Positions 49,305 through 62,600 of a DNA stretch of 64,000 bases are shown one piece after another. Source of the DNA: Trichoplax adhaerens. Taxonomy: Eukaryota; Placozoa; Uniplacotomia; Trichoplacea; Trichoplacidae. The stretch lies in contig NW_002060946.1 in assembly GCF_000150275.1 (NCBI RefSeq), positions 8,045,379-8,109,378 on the forward strand, given 5' to 3'. Both the position numbers and the translations under genes were made by a program. The notes below the pieces were generated by a model that had not been told where the DNA came from, did no database searches, and saw only the letters and a program-made list of their open reading frames with translations. Within the stretch, counting starts at the first letter, position 1, and the number at the start of each line of letters is the position of its first letter.

Positions 49305-49321
49305 TTTTTTGGGGGGGGGGG
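49305..49321. repeat. T6-G11 homopolymer run
   Basis: Six T followed by eleven consecutive G at 49311-49321, in otherwise AT-rich DNA. It could form a G-rich secondary structure, and is also a likely site of length error in assembly. Confidence 0.9.
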
Positions 49322-50252
49322 TTTGGATTTGCACAGAGATAGATAAAGTGATTACCCGTAATGACTTTTGAAGCTCTGTACTTGAGTCTATAGCTTCAAT
49401 TTGGCTTAGGAGTGCAAAATCATTGACATAACCGCAATACAGGATGCAGCAGCTTCAGTACTTGGGAATAACAGTTTCAGTTCAAGATAGATGATCTTGA
49501 ATGCGAATATTAAACCCTATATATCATTTGTTGGCATACGTCTAGAGGATGGAAAATAGATCGAGTAATTACAAACAAAATATAAAGTTTAATATCCGCA
49601 ATACTATATTATTTTTGTCAGGTATGGCATAGCCGATGAATGCATCACGAAACGTACAATATTGCTATGGCTCTATACAGAATGAAGCAAGTTTATCCAC
49701 GCTAAGGTTGCAATAGAACCTTAGTTCAATAGTGTTTTACAGCAACTAAGAAGTACAATAAATAGCTCGGTTATACGATCATGTAAAATTGTATTAATTT
49801 GTAGAAGTTAGTTCGAGTGAATTCATTTTCAATGTTTGTTTAATTAAAGAGATATGATAAGATTAAGTTGGCAATCTAGCCAATAAGAGATACGGTCTAG
49901 AGCTTGATCTTATTCTAACTGCTGTAGTTGATGCTTGTTGTTGAAGCGAAAGAGATACTGTGGATAGTTGATGGAGAAATGAAGGCAAGTCGGAATGATC
50001 AATTGATCATGTCTATCGCCATGCGATGCCATTCGACAACATTGCATGCACCTTAAATGGCATCACCATGATGCAATCGCCATTCAGCATAATGATTTTA
50101 TTATTCATTTGTAATGTATTAAACTAGTAAGATCAAGTCGTTTATTTTATCCTCTACGGAGTGGACGATGATGAAAGAATTGGATGAGAAAGGGTAAAGA
50201 GGATCGATGAGTTCCCATGCAGAGTGGTTGGAGTTTGTTTGCTAGTTTGAAA
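49322..50252. other. Intergenic, downstream of FAM241
   Basis: No gene recognised. The right end should include the FAM241 3' UTR. Confidence 0.4.
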
Positions 50253-50603
50253 TTAACTATTTGGATTGGGTTGTGTAACAAACCACAGTACACCACCCAG
50301 GAGTAAACCACGGACTCCAAATACCATCAGCAAGATGAGACCACCTACTAAAGCGATCGGTTCAACAACTCGATTAGCAATAGTAAATTGAGGTATACCA
50401 AATGATGTTAATTGCTGATTGATTTGGCCGACAACACCTTGTGTGGCTTGAGGTCGAACACGATTAGCATGGCGACCACTGGCTGCAGCTATATTGGAAC
50501 GGTAGTTGGGATTGGCTTGGCGTGGTTGTTCGCTACTTCTTTTCCGCTGTTGTACGCGTGGATCATCATCCTGCAAGACCTGACCGTCTAAAATATACAC
50601 CAT
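50253..50603 (-). CDS. FAM241B: FAM241-type small membrane protein (DUF4605)
   Basis: Single-exon gene of 116 residues. The N-terminus MVYILDGQVLQDDDPRV matches the conserved start of FAM241 proteins (MVRILANGEIVQDDDPRV-like). A basic, Gln/Arg/Asn-rich linker follows, then INQQLTSFGIPQF and a C-terminal hydrophobic pair, VEPIALVGGLILLMVFGVRGLLLGGVLWFV, of which the GVRGLLL motif is diagnostic. It is therefore probably a tail-anchored or hairpin membrane protein; vertebrate members are linked to endomembranes and lysosomes. The frame is open for 34 further codons upstream, but the conserved Met is at 50603 and the upstream part resembles nothing. FAM241A versus B is not decided with certainty. 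Confidence 0.85.
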   Translation of the reverse strand: MVYILDGQVLQDDDPRVQQRKRSSEQPRQANPNYRSNIAAASGRHANRVRPQATQGVVGQINQQLTSFGIPQFTIANRVVEPIALVGGLILLMVFGVRGLLLGGVLWFVTQPNPNS

Positions 50604-53580
50604 ATTAAGACCACAGTAATCAATGCTTTCTAGCAATCTCACTGAAGATGAATTGGGCAAAAGCGAGAACCACCAAATAGAGAAGATCTCCTTGTTCCTT
50701 TGCAAAGCCCTTGTCTAGAAGATGACGAAACGTTCAGCCAATATCACCTTCTACTGCTGTCGTAATTCCCTTATTAGCGACTGTCAATATCAACCTGATG
50801 CTCTTAGCGACAATATCGTTGGCAAATAGCAAGCAATTAGTGACTAATAATTCAAGAACTGGAATGTGCCAATGCCTTGATGAGGAGCACAAATTGGAAA
50901 TGGATGTTGATGCACAAGCTTAAATGCTAACCTTGCCCATGGGTGAGGATGGGGGCGGGCTTAAATAGACATGGTCAGAGTAGATGACGCAAGGCGCCAC
51001 CACGTCCAGCCATACTACAACCACGCTTGTGACGTGGTGTATGGAACTGAAGCGTTAGCGTGACGGTGGGCAAGTTGACACCCACTTTTCCGCTCGATTT
51101 CACTCCAATACGCTAGTCAATCCATAGGGCATACTGGTACCTAGGTAGAGGACAGCTGAATGAGTGGGTTGATCAACTGCTACTATCGATCTCGATCCAA
51201 GACTCAGTCACCGGGAGGGTGGTCGTCGGCCGGCCATCGGTCACATGATGCCAACGTGAGCACGGACTGACAACAGTATGGACGCCGATGCCTTGTGATA
51301 CTGATAGAGTAGAGTGTATGATGTTGTCGTTAAGACACCAGTATCCAGTATCGAGTAGGGTACATGCGTTTTGGGCTTGCGTAGATTGACACATCGCTTG
51401 CCTATGACGCTTGTGTCTAAAAATAACTTTTGAGTCATGTCTGTATGAATAAGACTACATCATCACTAGTGATACACTACTACTGTTTAGGTATGGTATG
51501 GTACAGTTGCTAAGGAGGCGACAGGTGGGCAATACGCAGGCGTGGAATGGCCACCGGTTGGTGTCGATGACTCACAGACGCACGCTACTGATCGATACAA
51601 AAAGCTGTATTTTGTTGTCATCTTGGATACACTCTATAGCGATAGTCCACTTACAAACAAGGCCTGACGTAATCGCTCGAAAATAGCGCTTGACTTGGCT
51701 TGATCTCATAGGTAAACATGGCAATGGCTCATCACTAGTCTGATGTATAGAACGGAGAGCGCGATTTGCGTGGTCATCCTGGCAGTTCATGCAGCCGCTA
51801 TGACTCTCACCTGACCACGGTTGACGCGCAATGTTTCAAACCCGGGGTCAGCCATACGTCACAATGTGATGGTGACACTCGCTCGGTGCTCAATAGACTG
51901 TTTAAAACAGTCTATTAAGCCCTATACAATTCCTCTTACTACCATCGCTTGTCTAGAATTGACTGGACAATCTCCATCCATTATAGTGGCTACCCTAACC
52001 CACACCGCTCACCCTGGTCGTTCACAACCAGGCCAACCGGTCCTTCTACATCTGCTCGTCCATCATGGCTACCCAATAGCTGCAGCTAGCCAGCAAGATT
52101 AATTGCAATTTAGGCTCTATTTGGCATTGATTTGCAAGGGAGATTATTGGAGATTGTTAACTGTATTCTGTATCTCTTCGTTATCGTTGATCTTTGTCTC
52201 TACGCCACGGTAAACACTAAGAGACATCGTATAGCAGCAGCAGCAGCAATTGTCATTGTTGGTCCATTTCATTTCCAATCACCTTGGTCCAAGAGAGAAG
52301 GAAAAATTCAAACTGCGATACTGTTCCTATGATGGTAAGGCATATCATAAATTGTGTTGTAGTCTGTCATTTTAAGGCTGCGATGGACGTTGATAACGTA
52401 GAGGAGCATCAGTTACGATTAGAAGAGGATTCAATGTGTCATTATTAAGGGATAATTTGGAGGTTGAGATGGACGTTGAGAAAGGATAATCGCAGAAGCC
52501 AAGACGGTAGTGCAAAGTGATGATGAGAGATGCTTTTATCCTACCACAGTATTCTGCTTGCATGGTGATCGAGACAAGGCTACAGTAGGATACATAACGA
52601 GGTGATAGAGCAGGATACATAACGACGTGATAGAGCAGGTAGTAATCGTGTAGTTGAATTCATTTCTCCAAGTTCATCCAAAATCAGCCAGCAATGTTGT
52701 CTTTACCATCATCGTGTTTACATCAGTCGTATCTACTGGCAGAAGAAAACAACATTGATAGGCAACGTTATGATTGAATTAGCAGTTATCCTATATGACT
52801 TGATGGTAGTTCAAGACTTTGAAGAGAAAATTGGAGAGTCGCAGGGTCGTTCCATCAGATAGGATGATTATGATGGACATGACTATCTAGACGGTAGCTT
52901 ACTTTAATGGGGCAATATCCATACGGAACCAAATTGCAATGATTGGCATCGGAGTGATGCTGATGGACGATGTTGCTACCTGAATATTGCAGGCTATAGC
53001 TTATGCTCATCTACAATCATAGCACCTGGCACAATGATAGGAAGGTTCTAGGTTGTAGTCATGTCCATATGTTTAGGATTCTTATCGACAGTAGTTTAGA
53101 ATCATGTACGTCGATGCCATCAAGCTCCAGCTCGTATCGACTTCAACATGGCTACAACATCGATATATACACTTACTCTTCCTGTAGAATAATACAATTC
53201 CAGCAATGGACTAAACTCCTGTCATAGCGATACTGTCCACTCTTTTATTTCTCGTTCATTCTAGTTTCATATTAAAATTGATTTATTTTCTGTTATACCG
53301 ATCAACATAACTTTCAACATTGGAATATTGACATGGTTTCACATTGCGAAAAGTAAAAGATGTGAAGGGAGCTTTCTAGATTTGGATTGTGTTCAAATAT
53401 CAGTACAAGGAGTCGATAAAATGGGTCATCGTAAATCGCAACATGGCTATTAATCGTACATGTCAATGGCATGGTTAATCCATACTTTCGACACTGAAAA
53501 TAGCAAGTCGTAGTCGATAGCTAGTCGATGTTTCCCAAGGAATGATAAAAAATCAATTTTCTTATGCAAATTGAATAGTG
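50604..53580. other. Long intergenic region, upstream of FAM241
   Basis: No gene recognised. Compositionally mixed: a GC-richer block at about 50930-51580 and 51790-52080, a short CAG/AGC run at 52231-52246, and a 27-bp direct repeat (AGGATACATAACGA-GTGATAGAGC) at about 52587-52637. ORFs here use non-ATG starts or lack resemblance to any family. Confidence 0.4.
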
Positions 53581-53584
53581 AACA

Positions 53585-53975
53585 AGGTAGAATAGAAATG
53601 GATAAAACTCTCTTGTTCTACAGTATAATCGATGCAAATTGAAAAGTGAACAAGGTAGAATACGAATGGATAAAATTCTCTAGTCTCATCATAGCCAAGT
53701 TTAAAACGTTTCAAAATACTAAACAGGAAGGCACTTTTGACTAGTCAAGACGTGATCAATTTACTGATGATGATAAACATATTGACGATGACTACGATAC
53801 CGTATACTGTCATGGCGAAATTGTTAATTAATATTGAAAGGATAAAACACTCTACTACTACTACTTTACAGTATAATAGCCAAGTTCAAAACGTTTCAAA
53901 ATACTAAACTGGAAGGCATTTTCTGCTTGTCAAGACGTGATCCATTGGCTAATGATAATGATGGTAAACGTATTG
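53585..53975. repeat. Two-copy tandem repeat, 185-bp unit
   Basis: ATAGCCAAGTT(T/C)AAAACGTTTCAAAATACTAAAC occurs at 53691 and 53876, each followed by GGAAGGCA, GTCAAGACGTGATC and a GATGATAAAC.TATTGACGATG block. An extra short duplication (GTGAACAAGGTAGAATA) lies at 53580 and 53647. Confidence 0.8.
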
Positions 53976-54049
53976 ACGATGGCTACGAAGCCGTTTACAG
54001 TACAGTGCGAAACTACTAATTAATTCATTTATATCAGTCGATTAATCAC

Positions 54050-55500
54050 TTTTGTAAACATGGCTCTCATGATCGTCGATAAAGCTGTAGTTTATGTCAT
54101 GGCAATCAGAGTTAACTTTGTAGCAAGACTATCATAATTGCTGGCAATGATTGTCAACCGTAGTTGCCTAATTTGTGGATAATGATTACGTTAGGACCGA
54201 TCATTCTTGCGTCTTGACTCCAATTGAATTTAATCCATTTGTCAACATCGTCTTGATGGCCATTTGAACAACAATATTATTATGGAGTTTCTATCCAAAT
54301 AAACGTAGTAGGCCAACGGTGATATGGAACTACTTACAACGCCAGTCGATAGGAACTGACTAAAGCGATGATGATGATGATGATGAACGATGAGAATGGA
54401 ATGATTAACGGCCAATCTCGCTCATAATCGAATTCATTTTGTACTAAACAAGTTATCCATAGTCATTTTAACAACTGCTCAAGTTGTTCCTATTGAAACA
54501 AACTTTGTAGTAGAACCATTCGACGCCATTACTTAAAATGCTAGTCGATAGAAACGGACAAGTGTGTTAATGATTCTTCCGATGATTATTTGTGAGAGTA
54601 CACGATAACTGTAGAGCCATGGCGAGAATTGAATTAATCCAGTTGTAAACATCTTCTGGATGGCCATTTTAACGCCAGGGTGTGCCAATTGGAACAAACT
54701 TTGTAGCAAAATCATAGTATACGTACAACTGCGAAGAATGCCGGTCGATAGAAGCTGATTAATGCTTTGATGAATACTGAGAGAAGACGAGGATGGAATG
54801 AAGCAATTTTGTAATCATCTTGTGAACTTATGAATGGCCATGATAGCAACAGTTTATGCAGTGCAAATTGCAACAAACTTTACAGTAAAATCATTGTGTG
54901 TAACTGCTAAGAATGGCAGCCGACAGAAGCTGACTAATGCGCTGATGATTACTGAGAAAGTACAGATAACTAACTGTAAAACCACAATGAAAATTAATCT
55001 ATTTGTAAACATCTTCTTAACTTTGTAAATTTATAGCCATTTGAACAACCGTGTGTCCAGTGCTAATTGCAACAAACTGTGTGGCAAAATTAGAGTATAC
55101 GTACAACGGCTAAGAATATCAGTCGATAGAAGCTGACTAATCCGCTGATGATTACTGAGAAAGTACAGATAAAGCCACGATGAGAATTAAATTAATCTAT
55201 GTGTAAACATCTATTTAACTTATTCAATATCAATGGCCATTTTAACAACAGTTTGTGCAGTGCTAATTGCAACAAACTTTGTCGTAAAATCATAGTATAC
55301 GTACAACTGGTAAGAATACCAGTCGATAGAAGCTGACTAATCCGCTGATGAATGCTGAGAGAAGACGAGAATGGAATAGAGCAATTTTATAAACGTCTTA
55401 TTTAAGAGTTATTTGAATAGGAGTTTGTTCAATACGATCGGAACAAATTGGGTAGCAAAGCATAATATGTAACTGCTTGAAATGCCAATCGCTCCTTTTT
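54050..55500. repeat. Satellite-like tandem array, about 200-bp unit, 7-8 copies
   Basis: Copies are marked by GTCGATAGAAGCTGA (or variants) at 54345, 54544, 54744, 54919, 55122, 55322 and a last degraded one near 55487, spaced 165-203 bp. Each also carries AACAAACTTTGT.G.AAAATCATAGTATACGTACAAC, GTAAACATC and TGGCCATTTTAACAAC. Copies 54744-55322 are the most alike. The short ORFs inside are phase accidents. This is the largest tandem array in the window. Confidence 0.88.
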
Positions 55501-56653
55501 ATATCCTACGAGATACGCGTATATTAAGGAATAGCTATTTTAACATTATTTAGACTTTTTGGGAGAGTAAAACCGTAATAACGACTTAGAATAACGATCG
55601 ATAATTTAATAAATACAGTAATTTCCAGTACAGTCTTGTAGAACTAATTATAAAACAATTAATGGCAGGCAATATCGTAGCAAATGTTAACGTTGAAGAA
55701 GTAACAAATGCAGTCATTATGACTATTGATCAAATCGCTATATTTAATCAGAAGAAGGTCGAGTAATGGTATTTCAAATCACTACAAAGCCATTGGGATC
55801 AAAGCGATTGGTAGTAAAATTATATTTGAAGATAGATTGTTGTATAGGACAGGAGAATGGACATGGATACCTTGATTGAAAGTACAGTAAGGTGCAATCG
55901 TTCAAGTTCAAAGCATGGAAAGGTTGATAGAAGCTACGGTAAAATGACTGAAAATGATACAAGTATAATGAATAACTAAAAGGAAACTACCCTTTACTAA
56001 TCAGTCTGGATATAATATTCGTTATTGGACAACTTGATCTCTATCGTCCTCTTTTGCTATTGAAAAAAGTAAATATGATAAGTAGGATAAATAAGAATAT
56101 CAACAATAATCTCAGCCCTACATGGGCATGAAATTGTGCTATAAATGGGTATAAAAATCGACAATTTCACATTATCTGACACGTTCTATCAAGATAATCG
56201 TCAGCATCGAAAGCGTTGATCGTTTAACTTCTTCAACAGCAATAGCATTTCCTACACATAACGATTTCATTAATAATGATTGAATCATGTTAAGCTTTAT
56301 CGTACTAAAGCTTTTTGATGTTATGCTATCGTAAGGCATCCAGAATTTGCAAGGGTAGTAGTCTTACATTCTATCTGCTATCTCATTTTCAATTTCCTCA
56401 TGACTAACTTTATACAGACATTTTTTATTTCTGATCCTTCTGAGACGAGGCTAGAACAATTTCACAACGTAAATACTGTTACGACACTAGAGTAGTATTA
56501 ATAAGGATATATGCTATGTGACAGAGAATGTTGAGTAGAGCGATAGGATACATTTTGGTAAAAATATCTTGCATATATCAAGACTTCGACAACAAACTCA
56601 CTTGGTGAATAACTCATCTTTATGCATATCTATTTGTAATGTTTAGAATTTAG
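55501..56653. other. Upstream region of the ATP11 gene
   Basis: No exon identified with confidence, but the first coding exon of the ATP11-class gene, which must supply the initiator ATG, should lie here. Confidence 0.4.
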
Positions 56654-59600
56654 GAAGGAGAAATAAAGGTGGCAAAAATAATGCCAAGCAATGGCGCACT
56701 GTCCACCTATTTGGTAAAAGTCGTCGCCCGAAAGAATCGGCTGTTGTTATCGATCAAACTGATACGACTGGATATTTAAGATCACACAGCGGCGTTACTA
56801 CCAAGACTATTTTAACTGAAGAAAAGTTTCCTGACAATACTATTGTCACTTCTAGGGTAAGACCACCATTGGATCCATGTTCACTCATGTTAATATTAGT
56901 TTCTTCCAGCTATTTTATCGGATAACGGATTTCAATTGATCATTTTCTTAGTATACTATTTGGAATTTTATACCAAAAAATCTTTTCGAACAATTTGGCC
57001 GAATCGCAAACTTTTACTTTCTTTGCATTGCCGTAGTGCAGGTAAAGCAATTTATTTTATGAAGACTTCTAGTATATATTATTTCTTCATTTTAATCCAG
57101 TAGATTGGAATCATTCTAATTGCCATGCAGTTATTACTTCTATTCTACTCATCCTAACTCCTATAAACAAATCTTCTGGTTAGCTTTCATTAAGAAATTC
57201 CCCTGTTAGTCCAGTAACCAGCGTAGCACCATTACTCTTCGTCGTTACCATCACTGCTATTAAACAGGTAATTATTCTAAGTATGGAAATCACAATCCAG
57301 TTGTAATTTCTAAGACATTTGGAAAAAATAGAGACTGTATCTTGTAATCATTATAAATATATTTGGTACTATTTCTGATAAATCTCACCGATAGATAATT
57401 GACTTCCTTACACCAAATCAATACTGACTTCTATCGGAATAAAATAACATTCCTCTCAATGTTATTCCTATTTAATAGGCCTACGAAGATTGGTTAAGAC
57501 ATAAATCTGATAACAAAGTCAATAATCGATCAATCGAAGTTGTTCGTGATGGCACTCTGAAAGGCGTTCCATCACGAAATGTTGCTGTAAGCAATCAATC
57601 AAAACTAGACGAGAATTGAAATGATGCTAGTGTAAAAACAATGAATGCATTTTTTTTTACAAAAATTAAAGGTGGGAGATGTAGTTCGAGTTTCTAACGA
57701 ACAAGAACTACCTTGCGACCTTGTACTCTTATCTTCAAGCGAAGTGGATGGCAGTTGTTACATCATGACCATGAACCTCGATGGCGAAACAAATTTAAAG
57801 CCACGATTAGCATTATCAGATACTGTAGCATGGCGAAGCTGTGAAGATATAACTTCTTCATCACTCGATATTGATGTAGACTGCCAACTCCCGACACCTG
57901 ATCTCTACAAGTAATACATTCTGCCGATTTCGGCACTGACTAATAAATCATCGTTGATCATTATTTTACCCTTTACACTAACTATACTCTTTTCAACTCC
58001 TACTTGAAAATAGATTTGATGGCCGCATGAATGTTTATTCCGACTCTTCAACGCCTATGTGTCGGTATGCTAATAATAGAATATGTTTTTATCTATCCAT
58101 TGTAAGAACCAAACATATTGTTATTTGTTCACTTATAATTATTTATCAATTGATTTCAATATAGTTATACGTATATATCTTACTTCCTGTAGATCGCTAT
58201 GCTCGGATAATTTACTACTACGTGGTGCGCGGTTGCGAAACACTGATTATATTTTTGGAATGGCGGTGTATACGGGTGTTGATACTAAGGTCAGAAGTGA
58301 TAGCAATCGAATTAATTTTTTGCTATGAATTTAAAAAGTATGATTCTAGCTTATTACCCTATCTAACACTGGTTCTCATTAAACAGGTTGCTCTAAACCA
58401 ACAGCAAAAGAAACACAAATTTTCAGCTGTTGAAAAGTTAGTCGATTCCATAAAACACAAACATTCAAAGTTGATGTTGCCTAATAAAATAAGCTGATGT
58501 AATAATTTATATCATGACACTATTCTAGAGCATTGAATAAATTCTTGGCCGTCTTTATGGTTTTGCTAGTTATTCAAGTAATATTCTGTGGTATTGCTAG
58601 TACTGTATGGCAAAGACTAGAATTGCCAGCATATATGGGCATATCTCGCGCGACAGAAGTGAGCTGAATTATCGAATCATTATGGAATGACTACTTTTAA
58701 ACTAATGCTATGTTTTAAACTTTTTTGTAGGCTTCTGGAATAATCAACATTTTCCTCTCATTTTTAGTCTTATTTAATTATATTATACCAATTTCACTTT
58801 ATGTCACAATTGGTATGTGGTAATTTTACCCTTACATTGAGCGTATTGATAGAATGTATTCAATGTTGAACGTACGATAAATTAAAGGAAGATTTCTATC
58901 TTCAGAATTACAGAAATTTTTCGGAGCCATGTTTATTGGCTGGGATATAAAAATGTACGATTCGGTAAGCACTTGGATAGCCTACGATAGGATGATCACA
59001 ATCTACTTTTACCTTTCAATAGACCTGGCTCTCTTATAATTTCAAGCTAATTATAATTTAAATCGGATGACTTATTATAGAAAATGGATGAAGTTGCAAA
59101 AGCAAATACTTCAGATTTAAATGAAGAACTTGGACAGGTATTATTTGCTATAACTATAGTACATGGTATTTAAATTTCAAAATTAGTTACCGCACATCTA
59201 CCCAAATTAGTATTATCAGCGTAATCTTGATGTAAAAATTTCCCGCCGACGCACATTCTTGATGCGCTCTTGTCATCTATTCCACGCGTATATAGATTGA
59301 ATACTTGTTTAGCGACAAGACAGGAACTCTAACACAGAATGATATGCAATTTCGGCAGTGTTCAATATATGGAAAACGATATAAGGTTAGTTATAACATT
59401 AAAGTACACGATTATGTTTAAATTTTTCTTTTATTAAATAATTTTTGATCGCAATTTACACATTGACTAGGAAATTGATGGCAACTTGCAGCTTTTATTG
59501 GATCAAAACTATGAAAGTTTGGAAGATTCATCGGTTAGCAATATATCTTACTACGAGCGGCGTTATAATAAAATAGATATTATTACCCATGGAATCAATT

Positions 59601-62600
59601 TTATATCCCATTATAGGATTCACTGCAGCAATTTCTCATTGCTCTAGCAGTGTGTCACACTGTCAAAACAGAACATGAAGCTTCAACAGATAGTATTGTA
59701 TATCAGGTAAGAATAATTAAATTTGCTCTAAAATGATACTTGTACATTTGGCAGTCCTATCTTGTACTCCAATAATAAATGACCTATTTGACTTGTAGGC
59801 TTCATCACCGGATGAAAAAGCTCTCGTTGAAGCCGCTTCAAAGTAATTATTTTATATGATGATTCTCATATGGTTTAGATATTATGCAAATATCCTGGTG
59901 GTAGAAACTGAAAATAATTAAATAAATCCTGACATGTTTATTTCGTTTGTTTGGCAGATTTGGTGTTAGCTTTCGTGATTGTGTTGATAACGCTCATGTC
60001 GTTTTGGTACATGGGAAATTACAAAGGTTTCATTATAAACATCTTTGCTTCTTTAATATATTTTAAATAAGAATCTGTCATAAAGTGAGTGCTACGCTTC
60101 ATATTCGTAATGTAGGTTCAAAATTTTACACGTTCTTGAGTTTGATTCTGATCGTAAAAGAATGAGCGTTATCGTCAAAGATCCATCGGGTAAAATTTAT
60201 TGCCTTTGTAATAATATACAGAGTACTTTTATTACTTTTATAACAGCTATGTGACAAATTTACTCGCCTTTCTGTAGGTAATACTATTTTGATTTGCAAG
60301 GGCGCTGAATCTTCTGTATTAAGTCGGGCGAAAGATGGCGCTATTACTCACACTAATAACGACGTAAACTATTACGCAAAGGTTATTAAATAACAATGCT
60401 TCATAATGACTGGAAATCATATACTCGTATTGATTAGCTTATTGTAATCGGATGTTCTACCTTAAACAGCATGGATTAAGGACCCTTGTTATTGCCTTTC
60501 GTCGGTTGTCAGTTGCAGATTATGAAATGATGAATGAAAAGGTGAGAAAATATTATATGATCATCTATAACGTATTAAATGTATGCATGATGATTTTATT
60601 AAATTGAGTCGATTATCTTATGGAATGGAATTTTTTCTATTATTAAACAGCTTCATGAAGCTAAAACCGCTATTGGCGATAGAGATGCAAAGGTAATGTA
60701 TTGAAACCTTTAGTAAAGTCAGCTAATGTAAACGCTTATTTCTTGTTAACATTGAAAATATTGAGTATTGTTCATTACGATTATATATCATAGCTTGCTA
60801 GTGCATATGATTATGTTGAGAGAGATTTAACAATTATTGGAGCAACGGCTGTGGAAGATAAGCTACAGGAATGCGTTACTGAAACCCTAGAGTCGTTACG
60901 CGAAGCTGGAATTAAGGTTTGTCGCACATTACGTTTTACTTTAAAAGTAAATACACGTAAGAGTGATCACTCTGTCAGATAAAAACTTAATTTAATAAAA
61001 TGATAACATAATTCGGGTTTACAATTATTTCAGGTGTGGGTTCTGACCGGTGACAAACAGGAAACTGCTGTTAATATTAGCCATTCCTGTGGACACTTTA
61101 GTGTATGTTTTCTACAATCATCTAAAATTTCATTTTAAATTACCATAGCAACGTACTGGTAATATCTAAACATTTTCGCTTGAAATATTATAGACTGGCA
61201 TGGAAATCATGACTGTAAATGCTAACAATAACGTGGAATGCTCGTCACTATTGCAAGATGTCAAAGTCAAGTACGTCATTATTTCGATAGAATCTATCGA
61301 AACTGTTTCGCGGCTAAATTTATTATCTTACATTCCAAATGCAGTCATTAGCTAATGTATTGAGCTCAACTATTTTAATACATCATGCGTTACTGATCTA
61401 ATTAACTTACGTGTCTATTTCAATCAGAATTGATGGAAGCCCAGGTGGAACTAAGTTCGCACTTGTTATTAACGGAATGAGTCTATCATTTGCGTTGAGC
61501 AGTTGTCAAGGTAGGTCATAAGCATATCTTGTTCTACTAATTCTTGATTAGGCATTTGTTAATGGCGTTTTGTTTCTTCATAGATCTACTGCTTAGTGTT
61601 ACGAAACATTGCGAAGCTGTATTATGCTGTCGTATGTCACCGCTACAGAAAGCTAAAGTATGAGTTGACTTTAATTTCTAAATTATGACTCTAGTTCTAG
61701 CTTATATAAACAAGTAAATAAGCAGACTAATTTGTGCTTGTAATTTCTAGATTGTACGAATGGTAAAAGAAAATGGCCATCACCCAACAACGCTTGCTAT
61801 TGGTGATGGAGCGAACGATTGTAGTATGATCCAGGAAGCTCATGTCGGAGTTGGTATCATGGGTAAAGAAGGCCGTCAAGCTACGCAATGCAGCGATTAT
61901 GCAATCGCCAAGTTTAAATACTTAAAGCGTTTATTACTTGTTCATGGTCACTGGTACTATATTCGTATCGCAACCTTAGTTCAATACTTTTTCTATAAAG
62001 TATGTACAAAGCTTGTTCATTCTATTCGTACTTTAATTGCAAATTACCGTCAATGGTAGCGATAGAAATAAATAATTACACTTCTATTTCTATCTAATGA
62101 CAGAACGCCGCGTTCATAACTCCAGAATTTTATTTCGCATTCTTTTCCGGATTTTCAGCGCAGGTAGATCTAACATAATATGGGTATATAGTTGCATTTT
62201 ATCAGTAATACAATTTGAAGATCAATACCTTGTAAGTATTAAATTCTTTAAATATTAAATATTTCAGTCGATGTACGACAGTATTTTCCTCATGTTTTTC
62301 AACCTGGCTTTTACGTCGCTACCTATCCTAATCTTTGGAGTATTTGAACAAGATTTCAATGAACATCATCTATTGCGGAATCCTTCGTTATATAAAATGC
62401 TTGCCAGGAATAAATATATGACTATGAAGGAATTTGCTTGTTGGGTTCTTCTAGGTTAATAGATATTTATTTTGATATCATATCTGGTGAAATCAACTAA
62501 ATCAATAACCTTATCTATTGTACTTTGCCAAATTACGTCATTTTAGGCTATTGGCATTCATTAGTCTTCTTTTTCGGTGTCTACTTTTTATTTGCTGAAC

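Noticed and set aside
50930-52102. GC-richer block as a possible gene or horizontally acquired segment
   Set aside because: No ORF resembles a known family, frames are short, and no splice pattern with phase continuity was found.
51498-52332. Plus-strand ORFs of 62-93 codons
   Set aside because: Unrelated to any family I recognise, no consistent exon structure, and lengths expected by chance in this GC-richer block.
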